Under the pieces are notes generated by a model. The model saw only the letters and a program-made list of their open reading frames with translations. It was not told where the DNA came from and did not search any database. Below, piece by piece: positions 1-11,117 of a DNA stretch of 64,000 bases. Numbering within the stretch: position 1 is the stretch's first letter; each line of letters starts with the position of its first letter. The DNA comes from Hevea brasiliensis (Eukaryota; Streptophyta; Magnoliopsida; Malpighiales; Euphorbiaceae). The stretch is from NCBI RefSeq assembly GCF_030052815.1, contig NC_079507.1, positions 59,213,119-59,277,118 on the forward strand. The letters are read 5' to 3'. Both the position numbers and the translations under genes were made by a program.

Positions 1-1509
1 GAGGCTCTAAATCTCATTGTACCTACTGTGACAAAAATCACTGCACTCGAGATACTTGTTGGGCATTGCATGGCCGACCACCACGCAACAATCAATCCAA
101 CACAAGCCGACTTGTTGCTCATGTGGCTCAGACCCATGGGGATGGACTTCTTCCATTACCTGATGCGAAAGATCAACAGTCCAATTCTGTTGTCTTAACT
201 GGACCTGACTACAATGAGTACCTGAAATATCTAGCTGATAAACAATAGTCATCCTCATCTAGCACTTCAAACTTTGATAATTTTTTTGCTTATCTGACCA
301 AGTCTACAACCATTGGATCATGGATACTAGACTTCGGTGCATCAAATCATATCTCTGGCAATCAAAACCTTTTCTTTGATCTTAGATCTCCTTCAATTTT
401 CTCTAAAGTAACACTGGCTAATGGCTCACAAATTGTGGTTAACGGAATAGGAGAAGTTCAACCTCTTCCCTCTGTTTCTTTAAACTCAGTTTTATTTGTA
501 CCTGAATGTCCATACAATTTGATTTCTATTAGCAAATTAACCAAAAATCTTGATTGCTTTGTCATTTTTATGGCTAACTCTGTTATTGTGCAGGACCGAG
601 GTATGGGAAAGATGATTGGAACAGGATATGAGTCACAAGGACTGTATCATCTGTCTACTTCAAGATCACTAGTTGCTTTTACTTTTGATGCATCTGTCGA
701 TCTTCTCTATAGCCGTTTGGGTCATCCAAATCTCACCAAATTTCAAAAACTAGTACCTAGTTTTTCTTAATTGTCTTCTTTACAATGTGAGTCATGTCAA
801 CTTGGGAAACAAACTCGAGCTTCCTTTTCTAAGCGAGTCAATAATAAGGCCACATCTATGTTTGATATTGTACACTCAGACATATGGGGTCCAAGTCGTG
901 TTAGTTCAATTTTAGATTTCATTATTTTGTTACTTTTATTGATGATTATTTCCGTTGCACTTGGGTATTTTTAATAAAACATCATTTTGAATTGTTTTCT
1001 AATTTTTTAAAATTTTGTGCTAAAATTCATAATCAATTTGGTGTCACAATTAAGGTATTACGCAGTGATAATGCAAAAGAATACTTATCTTCTCTTTTCA
1101 TCAATTTTATATCTTCTCAGGGAATAACTCATCAAACCTCTTGTGCATATATTCCACATCAAAATGGAGTCACCGAGCGTAAAAATCAGCATCTTATTGA
1201 AGCTATCTGTACCTTACTTATACACCATCATGTTCCACTTCGTTTTTGGGGAGATGCTGTTCTTACAGCTTGTTATCTAATTAATCGAATGCCTTCTTTT
1301 GTGTTGCAACTTCAAAGTCGCCACTCAATTCTATTTCCAGATCAAGATCCCCAACCTCTACCATTGCGTGTGTTTGGCTGTACCTATTTTGTTCCTGGGA
1401 AAGACAAACTCTAACCTAAATATGTTAAATGTGTCTTTCTAGGATACTCTCGTTTTCAAAAGGGTTACAAATGTTATAATCCAGCAACAAACAAATATTT
1501 TATCTCGGC
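1..1509 (+). mobile_element. Host Ty1/copia element, 5' portion (decayed, continues off the left edge)
   Basis: Degenerate gag-pol of a Ty1/copia retrotransposon on the + strand. In order it shows a gag zinc-knuckle region near 15-60, a protease region near 318-350, a GAG-pre-integrase region ending in CESCQLGKQ near 785-812, and an integrase core with SDIWGP, RSDNAKEY and a retained GVTERKN block (about 875-1200). In-frame stops lie at 246-248, 768-770 and about 1412, and the frame shifts near 910-920. The zinc knuckle is one residue short (C-x2-C-x3-H-x5-C). The coding sense breaks off after YFIS at 1509 and resumes at 11118, so a later element split this copy. Its 5' LTR lies outside the window. 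It cannot be autonomous. Confidence 0.93.
1505..1509. repeat. Target-site duplication of the outer copia element, left copy
   Basis: TCGGC here corresponds to TCAGC at 11118-11122, a 5-bp duplication with one mismatch. Removing 1510-11117 and one copy restores the host pol frame across the site, which supports this boundary over other alignments. Confidence 0.75.
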
Positions 1510-1746
1510 TATAGAAGAAGAGAAGAACAGAAAAAAGAAGACAATTGGAGAATTGTAGAGATTAATTATTCCATTCAAGCTGATTGGGGTATATATACTT
1601 GTGTACAAGGAGCCAAAAGGGAAGAAATAAAGATTACAGCCCTTAATTACAGCCATAATTACTGTACAAGATTCTAACCCTAATTATGCACATAATCACT
1701 GCAAATCTGGTCTATAATCACTACAAATCTTGCAAGTATCTCAACA
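1510..1746 (-). repeat. 3' LTR of the outer copia element
   Basis: About 237 bp, matching 10860-11117 along its whole length. It is shorter because it lacks about 20 bp present in the other copy near 11047-11070. The inner end reads CTCAACA, the reverse complement of TGTTGAG, and directly abuts the polypurine tract. The outer end has lost the TG seen in the partner LTR. Confidence 0.9.
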
Positions 1747-1769
1747 CTCCCCCTCAAGCTGGAGCGTAC

Positions 1770-3434
1770 ATATCATATGCTCCAAGCTTGCTATAAATGT
1801 ATTCAATTCGAGGACCTCTAAGAGATTTAGTTAGGACATCTGCCAATTGATCATTTGAATTGACAAAATTGGTGACAATACATCCAAACTCGATCTTCTG
1901 TCTGATAAAGTGACAATCTATCTATATATGTTTAGTTCTTTCATGGAAAACTGGATTAGAGGCGATATGTAGAGCAGCTTGATTGTCACATATCAATCTC
2001 ATTTGTTTAACCTCCCTATACTTCAATTCTTGAAGGAGTTGTTTCAACTAGATAAGTTCACATTTAGCTAAAGCAATAGCCCGATATTCTGCTTCTGCAC
2101 TTGACCTGGCAACTACATCCTGTTTTTTACTTTTCTAGGATATTAAATTTCCGCCAACGATATCCCAAAGTAGATCGTCTATCTGATGGAGAACCTGCCC
2201 ATTCTGCATCTGAATATCCAACAATTTGTGAGTGACCTTTATCTTCATATAACAAACCTTGTCCTAGAGCTCTTTTGATGTACCTGAGAATACGAATAAC
2301 TGCATTCCAATGGCTACTACATGGTGCCTGGAGAAATTGACTAACCACACTCACAGCAAAAGAAATGTCTAGTCATGTGATTATAAGATAGTTGAGTTTC
2401 CTAATTAGTCTTCTATATCTTTCAGGATTTTCTAGCGACTCCCCTTGTCCGGGAACAAGTTTGGCATTTGGGTCCATGGGAGTGTCTACATGTCTACAAT
2501 CTAACATCCCAATCTCTTCCAATACATCCAAAGCATATTTCCTTTGAGAGATAGCAATACCTGAATTTGATTTTGCCACTTCTATTCCCAAAAAATCTTT
2601 TAACTTCCCCAAGTCTTTAGTCTGAAAGTTACTTAACAATTGCTATTTGAGTTGGGAAATTCCATCGTGATCATTTCTTGTGATGACAATATTGTCAACA
2701 TGGACCACCAAATAAATGCATTTAACATGACCATCATGTCGGAAAAATATTGAATGATCGGTTCACTCTGTGTCATTCCAAACCTTTTAACCACAGCACT
2801 AAAACGACCAAACCATGCTCTCGGAAACTGCTTAAGACCATATAGAGATCGTTTTAGAAGACATACCAAGTCAAACTCTTCCTAAGCAACAAATCTTAGT
2901 GGTTGCTCCATGTCTACTTCTTCAGCTAGTTCGCCATGTAAGAAAGCATTCTTAATGTCTAGCTAATGAAGGGTCCAGTGTTGGATGGCAGCTAAGGAAA
3001 TGAAAAGACAAACAGGTGCAATCTTGGCTACTGGGCATAAGGTATCATTGTAATCAAGCCCATATATTTGTGTACCCTTTAGCAACTAATCGAGCTTTAA
3101 GCCTGTTAATTTTGCCAGCAGGTCCCACTTTAACTGTATAAACCCATCTACATCTAATGGTAGATTTTCCCTGTGGTAGTGGCACCAAATCCCAAGTTCC
3201 ACCATTGTGGAGGGCAGTCATCTCCTCAACCATTGCAGCACACCACCCTAAATGGTCCAATGCTTCTCTAACAATCTTTGGGATTGGTACATTAGACACA
3301 TTGGAGATAAAAGCATAGTAGCAGTGAGACAAACGGTGATAACTCAAAAAATTATAAATTGGATGAGGATTACGAGATGATTTAATACATTTTCGAATGG
3401 TAATAATAGGAGTAGCTGTTTTTACTGGTGGCAT
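1770..3434 (-). pseudogene. Outer copia RT and RNase H region (broken)
   Basis: Pieces of a copia reverse transcriptase and RNase H in several frames: an RT start segment with WVYTVKVGPAG and ARLVAKGY (3054-3434), an RT core with RSLYGLKQ (2633-2869), an RT tail with YRRLIRKLNYL (2373-2639), an RNase H start with YSDAEWAGSPSDRRST (2127-2354), and a C-terminus ending at about 1765. The catalytic YVDD box reads HVDN around 2676-2700, so the enzyme would be dead even without the stops. The order is collinear with intact copia pol. Confidence 0.88.
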
Positions 3435-3697
3435 GACCGGTGTTCGTAATGGTGGAACGGGAGATGAATCACCGGGAACTACTTCTGTATCTGTATCATA
3501 TGGAGGAATATTAGGGATATCAGCAAGAAAATGAGGATGACAAGAGTAGACCTAGAGAGGAAGTGGGTTGACTCGAGGTGGTCGAATAGTAGGAACTGGA
3601 AAGGCATCAGGAACGAGATTTCTATCTGTTGTGTTGGATGAAAAGTAAGGAGATGTTTCAAAGAAGGTTATATCTGCTGAGATAAAATATTTATTTA
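3435..3697 (-). pseudogene. Outer copia integrase-RT linker, left of the inner insertion
   Basis: This - strand stretch encodes the conserved linker after integrase (NKYFISAD then TFFET, near 3650-3695) and a low-complexity proline/serine spacer before RT. The sense continues directly from 8303 once the inner element and one TSD copy are taken out, which identifies the insertion point. Confidence 0.75.
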
Positions 3698-3702
3698 TAG
3701 TC
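3698..3702. repeat. Target-site duplication of the inner copia element, left copy
   Basis: TAGTC, identical to 8298-8302. A perfect 5-bp duplication, the standard size for copia integration. Confidence 0.95.
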
Positions 3703-3880
3703 TGTAGAAAGAGATGATTCTCCTTGATTTCAATTAATATGTACATGGGTATATATATACAATTGATTCCTATAATTGTGTTCTACTAATTAAGAAGAAA
3801 TCGTAAATAAGAAATCCTAAATAGGAATACAGAATACAGAATATACAGAGAAATAATATAGTGATTGACTTTCCATAACA
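3703..3880 (-). repeat. 3' LTR of the inner copia element
   Basis: 178 bp, from TGTAGAAAG to CCATAACA on the + strand, followed at once by the polypurine tract. It differs from 8120-8297 at 5 positions. Confidence 0.96.
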
Positions 3881-3887
3881 CTCCCCC

Positions 3888-4130
3888 TCAAGTTGGAGCA
3901 TAGATGTTAATCATGCCCAACTTGTTACAAATGTAGTCAATCCTAGCTCCATTCAGAGCTTTTGTGAAAATATCTCCTAACTGCTCTCCAGTTTTGATGT
4001 GTCCTGTTGAAATGATCTGTTGTTGAATCTTTTCACGAATAAAGTGACAATCAATCTCAATATGTTTGGTCCGCTCATGAAACACCGGATTAGAAGCAAT
4101 ATGAAGAGTAGCTTGATTATCACACCACAA
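3888..4130 (-). pseudogene. Inner copia RNase H C-terminal segment
   Basis: An 80-residue open stretch with the copia RNase H hallmarks [19 protein letters not shown] and [12 protein letters not shown]. It ends with a stop just before the polypurine tract, the normal end of copia pol. It is cut off from RT by a stop at about 4333 and a frame change near 4160-4180. Confidence 0.9.
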
Positions 4131-4334
4131 TTTCGCAGGTAGGGAGGTCTTAAAACCTGTCTCATCTAGTAATTAAAGTATCCACATTACCTCACATACT
4201 GATTGTGCCATGGCTCTGTATTCGGATTCAGCACTAGATCGAGAAACTACACTCTGCTTCTTGCTTCTCCAAGACACCAAATTTCCTCCAATAAAAACGC
4301 AATATCCAGTAGTTGACCTCCTGTCAACCTTAGA

Positions 4335-5252
4335 TCAAGCACAGTCTGCATCTGAAAAACAGTCAACAATCAAATGCCCATGATTACCAGATAGCAAACC
4401 TCGTCCTGGAGCGCCCTTCAGATAACACAAGATTTGTTCCAAGGCTTCCCGATGAGCAACAGCTGGGGAAGACATAAACTGACTTACCACACTAACGGCA
4501 TAAGCAATGTCAGGACGAGTGACTGTAAGGTAGTTCAATTTTCCTACCAATCTCCTGTATCTCTCTGGATCTTTAAACAACTCACTATCCCCTGCTAACA
4601 ATTGTAAAGTTGGAGTCATTGGTACGCTACAAGGTTTAGCACCTAATTTTTCTGTCTCTGTCAATAGATCGAGGACATATTTTCTTTGAGACAATAAAAT
4701 ACCCTTCTTACTTCTCATAACTTCGATACTCAAGAAATACTTTAACAATCCCAAGTCTTTGGTCTGAAACTGAGTTTGGAGGAAGGTTTTAAGAGATGAA
4801 ATACCTGCAGAGTCACTCCCAGTGATGACAATGTCATCCACATAGACTACCAAGAGAATTAGACCAGCCTCAGATTGCCTATAAAATACTGAGTGATCAC
4901 ACTTACTCTTTTGCATACCAAATTTCTGTACTGCTTCACTGAATCTCCCAAACCATGCCCTAGGACTTTGTTTCAAGCCATAAAGAGACTTCCGAAGCCT
5001 ACAAACTTTACCCAACTCCCCCTGAGCAACAAACCCAGGTGGTTGCTCCATATATACCTCCTTCTGAAGATCACCATGAAGGAAAGCATTCTTGATATCC
5101 AATTGATGCAGGGGCCAATCATATGTAGCTGCTAAAGAGATAAACAAGCGAATAGAAATAAGTTTAGCTACAGGAGAAAAAGTATCAGAGTAATCAACCC
5201 CATATGTCTGAGCATATCCTTTTGCTACAAGGCGTGCTTTTAACCTAGCCAC
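4335..5252 (-). pseudogene. Inner copia reverse transcriptase segment
   Basis: A 305-residue open stretch holding most of a copia RT (RVT_2) domain: ARLKARLVAKGY at the start, LDIKNAFLHGDL (catalytic Asp of motif A), SLYGLKQSPRAWF, and an intact active-site box VVYVDDIVIT. It then runs through the thumb region and KLNYL to the start of RNase H, where a premature stop follows FSDADCA. In life this enzyme copies element RNA into cDNA in a virus-like particle. This copy is separated from integrase by frame breaks around 5255-5400, so no full polyprotein is possible. Confidence 0.93.
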
Positions 5253-5369
5253 AGAACCATCAGGATTTACTCATCAGAAATACCCATTTACAACCAATAG
5301 CTTTCTTACCAGTGGGCAAAGGCAATAGTTCTCATGTACCATTAGCATCTAAAGCCTCCATTTCCTCTT

Positions 5370-6614
5370 TCATAGCATCACACCACCAGATGAGACAAAG
5401 GTCTCACCAACAGTATTAGGGATAGGAATAGAGTCTAAAGAAGTAACAAAACACCGAGAACAAGAAGATAATTGATTATAAGAAACAAAAGAAGAGATAG
5501 GGTAAGTACATGAACGTTTACCTTTACGAAGAGCAATGGGTAAGGCTAGATCAGAATCATGATTAGTATGAGGTACAGGATCTCCCAACGAAGTAGCTGG
5601 TGGAGGATCTGAGTCAGGAATCTCCAATCTTCTGGAATAAACATGAACAACGGGAGGTCGAGTAGGTCTAGAGACAGAAGGAACAGGCTGTGGGAGAGGA
5701 CTAGACATTGGTTGGACAGTATATATTAAGAGATCATCCTCCTCCCCCTGACTCTCATACACAGATGATGGAGGAAAAAATGGAGTGGACTCAAAAAATG
5801 TGACATCTGCAGAAACAAGATAACGATTAAGAGTAGGAGAGAAACAACGGTACCCTTTTTGAAGCCGGGAGTACCCAAGGAAGACACATTTGAGAGATTT
5901 TGGATCCAATTTAGTAACCTGTGGACAAACATCACGCACAAAACAGGTACAACAAAAAATACGGGGTTCAATAGGGAACAAAGATTTTGTAGGAAACAAA
6001 GCAGTATAAGGAATATCCCCATTAAGGACAGAAGACGGCATACGATTGATCAAAAAACATGTTGTACAAACTGCATCCGCCCAAAAGTGTTTAGGTACTT
6101 TCATCTGAAAAAGAAGAGCACGAGTTACCTCAAGAAGATACCGATTTTTTCTTTTGGCCATGCCATTTTGAGATGGGGTATCCACACAGGAAGACTGATG
6201 AAGAATGCCATTTTGTGTCATATAAGACTGAAATTGTGCTGAAAAGTATTCTTTGGCATTGTCACTTCTTAATATGCGCACAGAAATATTAAATTGAGTT
6301 TTGATTTCATTACGAAAGGCACAAAAGATAGAAAAGAACTCAGAACGATTCTTCATTAAATATAACCAGGTAACACGAGAGTAATCATCAACAAAAGTAA
6401 CAAAATAACGAAATTCAGTTTTAGAAGTAACAGAACAAGGACCCCAAATATCAGAATGAACTAACTCAAAAGGGAATGAAGCCCGTTTATTGACTCTAGA
6501 CACAGAAGGCAAACGATGATGTTTAGCAAACTGACACGACTCACATTCTAGTACTGATAAAGACTGAAATTGAAGACACAGCTTCTTCATGGTAGACAAA
6601 GAAGGATGACCCAA
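5370..6614 (-). pseudogene. Inner copia integrase segment
   Basis: A 414-residue open stretch. It has the His/Cys zinc-binding region (LGHPSL then CESCQFAKHH), the first catalytic Asp in HSDIWGP, FVDDYSR, the second Asp in RSDNAKEYF, then LINRMPS and the integrase C-terminal linker. The position of the third catalytic residue, normally Glu in an ERKN motif, reads KRKN (about 6155-6160), so strand transfer would be abolished. The stretch begins after an in-frame stop at 6723-6725 that cuts it off from protease, and it ends in a frameshifted tail. Confidence 0.93.
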
Positions 6615-6722
6615 TTTACAATAAGCTTCAAGAGGTGTTAAGGTACTGGAGCAAATAAGCGACCGCGATACATGATTTTCCAGAATGTAGAGACCACCTG
6701 ACTCGCGTCCTCTACCAATAAT

Positions 6723-7433
6723 CTACTTCATCGTAAGATCCTGAAACAAACACTGGTTAGGAAAAAAGGAAATAGAACAATTTAAGGTACGAGTAAGTTT
6801 ACTAACAGAAAGTAGATTAAAAGAGAATTTTGGTAGACACAAAACAGAAGACAAAGAAATTGATGAAGTCGGGTTCGCAGTTTCAGAACCCATGACACAA
6901 GAAGTAGAATCATCAGCTAAAGTAACAGTAGAGGAAGTGAGATTAGACTGAAAAGCAGATAGAAGACTAGAATTACCTGTCATGTGATCTGTCGCACCAG
7001 AATCAATAACCCATTTGGATGAGGAAGACACAAGGCATGTAGGGGAACTGATAGGCTTTAGAGATGCCTGATACTGGGAAAATTGTGCAAAATCCTCTGC
7101 AGATACCAAAATAGTTTTCTCAGAGGAAGATACTGTAGAATTCTCTGCTGCCATATTTGTCATCTGTGATCGCTGATTTTTCCTTTGAAGTTGCGGACAA
7201 TTATATTTTGTATGGCCAGGCTCATGGCAATAATAACAAATGACTCCTCTTGAGTCCTGATTAGAACTAGCCTCTCCATTACGCTGATTACTTCTGTTGC
7301 CTGTAATTCCTCCTCTACTTCCTCTTCTATTACCCTGTTGTCCATTTGGATTATGGCTAATAAGAGCACTACTGGCAGGCTGTGAAGATTGAGTACTCTC
7401 TGTACGAAGGACCCGTGTGAACGTTTCATGCAA
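6723..7433 (-). pseudogene. Inner copia gag C-terminus and protease
   Basis: A 236-residue open stretch. It contains a canonical retroviral-type zinc knuckle, CYYCHEPGHTKYNC (C-x2-C-x4-H-x4-C), preceded by a Gly/Arg/Asn-rich linker, then an aspartic protease with the intact active-site box WVIDSGATDHM. It ends at a stop (6723-6725) inside what should be a continuous gag-pol frame. The gag N-terminal part lies upstream in another frame (about 7510-7935). Confidence 0.92.
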
Positions 7434-7509
7434 AGAGGAAATCTCGTAATCGAGAGAATTCGAGATTTAGCGCTCATACCTCAAGGAAGGCTGCAAGAAA
7501 ACTCATAAT

Positions 7510-8119
7510 GACCCGTTGCTCCGTTGCTTTCTTGAACTTTCACATCGTGATTAAAAGGCAACAATACATTAAGTTCCTCATATACCCGCTTAAAATCCAT
7601 AAAATAAGCCGTGAGAGACTTATCCTCTTTCTCGACGGTAGAATGCCTTACAAACATCATAAATACGAGATATTCCCTTTACCGAATCTGAGAAAATCTA
7701 AGTAATCCATCAATTCCTTAACAAATTCACAGTGATTAATTAAACTAATTACCTCACTATGAATCGAGTTCCGAAGCTGCAAAAACAACCGAGCATCCTC
7801 CCTTAGCCAAGTTTGTCGTGTATCATCAGTTGAGACAAAGAAAACTAACCGAAACGCTAATCCAAAGTGCTTATAGCAGCAAAATAACCCAAAATCACAA
7901 ATCAAGCAAATACCGAAATAGGATCTAAGAGCCAAACCTCAGAAGTCCTTTAATGATATACTGGATCAGGCAACAGCACACAGTGGTGGAATGAGGGAGT
8001 TGAGGCGACGCCGGCGATGTTGATCGGGATAGAAACGGCCGGTCGACGGCCAAGGTCTCTCTTGAGCTGGGCAGTGAGAACAAATAGTCACCCTAGATTG
8101 ATGACCTGCTCTGATACCA
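7510..8119 (-). pseudogene. Inner copia leader and gag N-terminus (frameshifted)
   Basis: Directly after the primer-binding site comes a leader of about 200 bp. A - strand frame at 7657-7935 then shows a copia gag-like segment (WLREDARLFLQLRNSI, then ELMDYLDFL). It breaks near 7657 and reappears in other frames towards 7433. The gag start is not clear. The region is degraded by indels. Confidence 0.7.
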
Positions 8120-8297
8120 TGCAGAAAGAGATGATTCTCCTTGATTTCAATTAATCTGTACATGGGTATGTATATACAATTGATTCCTATAATTGTGTTC
8201 TACTAATTAGGAAGAAATCGTAAATAAGAAATCCTAAATAGGAATACAGAATACAGAATATACAAAGAAATAATATAGTGATTGACTTTCCATAACA
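8120..8297 (-). repeat. 5' LTR of the inner copia element
   Basis: 178 bp, TG to CA, flanked on the inside by the Met-tRNA primer-binding site and on the outside by the TAGTC duplication (8298-8302). Confidence 0.96.
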
Positions 8298-8302
8298 TAG
8301 TC

Positions 8303-9906
8303 GGATCATAGTATTTGTATCTTTTTTGAAGACGAGAATATCCTAAAAAGATACACTTTACTGATTTAGTTTGGAGTTTGTCTTTGTTATGAGTGTGATC
8401 ATGAACAAAACATACACATCTATACACACGCAGAGTCAATTGATGAGAATTCTGGTCTGAAAATGAGATTGAATGAGGACTCTGATGCTGCAAAATGGAA
8501 GAGGGCATTCTGTTAATCAAATAACAAGCAGTAATAACAATATTCTTTCAAAAACGTAGAGGAACCCTATGGTGTATAAGTAAGGTTCGGGCAATTTCAA
8601 TGAGATGCTTATTTTTCTGCTTGGCAACCCCATTTTGTTGAGGAGTATAAGCACAGGAAGCTTGATGAGAAATGCCTTGAGAAGACAAGAAATGAGTAAA
8701 GGGAGAAGAGAGATATTCTCTTGCATTGTTACTGCGTAAAACTTTTATTGAAACGCCAAATTAATTATGAATTTCAGCACAAAAATTTTGAAAGATGGAG
8801 AATAATTCAGAATGATTTTTCATTAAAAATAACCAAGTACAATGAGAATAATCATTAATAAATATAACAAAATAATGAAATCTCAAAGTTGAACTGACAC
8901 GACTTAGTCTCCAAATGTCTGAATGAACAATATCAAACATAGAGGTAGCCCTATTATTGACTCGCTTGGGAAAGAAAGCACGAGTTTATTTCCCAAGTTG
9001 ACATGACTCACATTCTAAATAAGACAAAGTAGAAAAACTAGGAACTATTTTCTATAACTTGCCAAGACTTGGATGGCCCAAACGTCTATAAATAAGAATA
9101 GGAGAAGTAGTGGAAGCAAAAGCAACTGGAGGATTTTGAGTAGAGAGATGTTACAGTCCTTGTGACTCATGTCCTGCTCTAATCATCTTCCTCGAACCCC
9201 GGTCCAGCACAACAACAGAGTCAACAATAAAGGTGACAGAACAATTAAGGTTTTTAGTTAACTTACTAATGGAGATTAAGTTATATGGACATTCAGGGGC
9301 GAATAAAACCTAGTTAAGGGAATAGAAGGAAGAAGATTTACTTCTCATGTTCCTTTAACTACTGTTTGTGAGCCATTAGCCAAGGTGACTTTGGGTAGTA
9401 TGGAAGGAGAAACAAGAGTGGAGAAAAGATTGTTATTATCAGATATATGATCATAGGCACCGGAGTCTAGGATCCATGGGCCAATGGATGAATACTTGGT
9501 TAGATAAGTAAAGGAATTACCAGAGTGAGAGATGTTGGCTGCGGGAGACTATTGCTTAGTTGTTTGATACTGTAGATATTCCTCATAGTCTGCTCCAGTT
9601 AAGGTGACTGAATTAGCTGCACCATCCTTTGCATCCGGTAATGAAAGCAAATCATCACCACTAGACTGGATTATATGCGCAGTTGATCGAACACCATTGT
9701 TATACTGATTGGCATGTGGTGGTCGATCATGGAGTGCCCAACAAGTATCATCAGTGTGACCACCTTTATCATAGTAGGTGCAATGAGGTCTCCTTCCTTT
9801 GCCTTTTCAATAGCCTCCCTATCCTTGTTGATTTCCATGTTGTATTGCCAATACTGAAGAATCGATTTCTGTTGGGTTATTCTTTCTAAGAGAGATGCGA
9901 AGAAGT
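8303..9906 (-). pseudogene. Outer copia zinc knuckle, protease and integrase (fragmented)
   Basis: The - strand frames carry, from right to left, a decayed zinc-knuckle region (about 9720-9790), a protease with intact DSGA (PWILDSGAYDH, 9430-9478), a pre-integrase region, and integrase pieces including LINRMPS-like and FLGYSRLQK blocks (8303-8726). Stops and frameshifts interrupt every domain. The integrase C-terminal linker is where the inner element landed. Confidence 0.85.
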
Positions 9907-10515
9907 CTAGCAGATACATTCTCTAAAGTAGGAATAACTGAAACTAGTCAATATTTGGTCTCTCACAGAACCAAGATCAGAACGAGGTTCAATCAATGCC
10001 AAAACCATAAAAAATTTGTCCCGCTGTTGTTCAGTAACATTATCAGTAAATGGCATGAGAGAATTAAATTCATCTTTCAGTGTTTGAACCTGTCCCAAAT
10101 AACTGGCCATATCCTGATGATTTTGTTGTAAATGGATTATATTTGACACAACCTTATAGATACGTTGCACATCATTAGTATATAATGTTTTGGCCTTATT
10201 ATAGACCTTGCAATAGGTTTTACAGGACTGAAAAAAAGTGAGTAATTTGGGGTTTAATGAGTGCCATAAGAGACTACATAATTGAGTTTCAATTTGAGTC
10301 CAACTTGTGCATTCTGTTAGAGCAATATTAGTGGCATTTTTACTTAGATGGTCATCATATCCCTGCCCCATGAACCATAACTCTACTGATGCATCCCAAG
10401 ACAAATAATTGTTACTTCCTTGTAACTTAACAGTTGTTATAGTTGGAGAGCTAGAAATAGAAGAGAAGAAAGGTTTGAATGCACCTGTGTCTAATGATTC
10501 TGCTTTGTTAGACAT
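9907..10515 (-). pseudogene. Outer copia gag (UBN2-type) segment
   Basis: A 202-residue open stretch starting at an ATG about 330 bp inside the primer-binding site. Features of plant copia gag are clear: an N-terminal segment with LQGSNNYLSWDASVELW, a central YLGQVQTLKDEFNSLMPF and LALIEPRSDLGSVRDQIL. Gag forms the particle that packages element RNA. It ends prematurely before the zinc knuckle, which lies in another frame. Confidence 0.88.
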
Positions 10516-10844
10516 GTTGAATAGACCACAAGGATAAAAAAAGAGATGAGTTGTCGGCTTTTGGCAAGATGGCCGGAGTTGATTCCAGCGAGAAAGGTGG
10601 TCAGAGCTGTTGTCATGCGCCGGCGCGTGTAGTGAGCTTAGAGAACTTGTGACGTCGCGTGGGAGTCACTGGCAAGGATTCCGGCAATGAAACTCTGGTG
10701 GAAGGTAGATTAGGGATGACAAGACCTTCTAGAGGGGCGGTGAGGCTCACTGCTTCCAAGAACTTGTCACACTTGAATAACAGTTCCTATTTCTTACAGG
10801 GATTGAGCACGAGAAAGAAGAGCAGGCCTTTTTCCTTTTTTAAG

Positions 10845-10856
10845 GCTCTGATACCA
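10845..10856 (-). other. Primer-binding site of the outer copia element
   Basis: On the - strand this reads TGGTATCAGAGC, the usual initiator Met-tRNA complement of plant copia elements. It lies a few bases from the 5' LTR and fixes the element's orientation. Confidence 0.93.
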
Positions 10857-10859
10857 TAT

Positions 10860-11117
10860 TGAAGAAGAAGAGAAAAACAAAAAAAAGAAGAGAATTGGAG
10901 AATTGTAGAGCTTGATTATTCCCTTCAAGCTTATTGGGGTATATATACTTGTGTACAAGGAACTAAAAAGGAAGAAATACAGATTATAGCCCTTAATTAT
11001 AACTATAATTACTGTACAAGATTCTAACCCTGATTATGCACATAATCCTAAAAATTTGGTCTATAGTCACTGCAAATCTGGTCTATAATCACTATAAATC
11101 TAGCAAGTATCTCAACA
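10860..11117 (-). repeat. 5' LTR of the outer copia element
   Basis: About 258 bp, TG to CA on the + strand. It is similar to 1510-1746 and is followed by the TSD copy TCAGC (11118-11122). Confidence 0.92.

Larger units (their letters stand above)
3703..8297 (-). mobile_element. Inner Ty1/copia element (youngest layer, 4595 bp)
   Basis: A structurally complete but mutated - strand copia element. It has two 178-bp LTRs starting TG and ending CA, a perfect TAGTC duplication, a polypurine tract beside the 3' LTR (GAGGGGGAG on the - strand, about 3881-3898) and a Met-tRNA primer-binding site (TGGTATCAGAGC on the - strand, 8108-8119). Gag, protease, integrase, RT and RNase H follow in copia order. 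Comparing the LTRs by eye I count 5 substitutions and no indels in 178 positions (about 2.8%), so this is the most recent of the three layers. It sits inside pol of the outer element. Stops, frameshifts and a lost integrase residue make it non-autonomous. Confidence 0.97.
1510..11117 (-). mobile_element. Outer Ty1/copia element inserted in the host copia (itself interrupted)
   Basis: An LTR retrotransposon on the - strand spanning about 9.6 kb, of which 4.6 kb is a later insertion (3703-8297). Its 5' LTR is at right (10860-11117) and its 3' LTR at left (1510-1746). A primer-binding site complementary to initiator Met-tRNA (TGGTATCAGAGC on the - strand) is at 10845-10856. A polypurine tract (GAGGGGGAG on the - strand) abuts the 3' LTR at 1747-1765. 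Domain order on the - strand is gag, zinc knuckle, protease, integrase, RT, RNase H, as expected for Ty1/copia. It is closely related to the host element: both share the gag-protease junction region and nearly the same sequence before the polypurine tract. Many stops and frameshifts make it non-autonomous. Confidence 0.95.
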
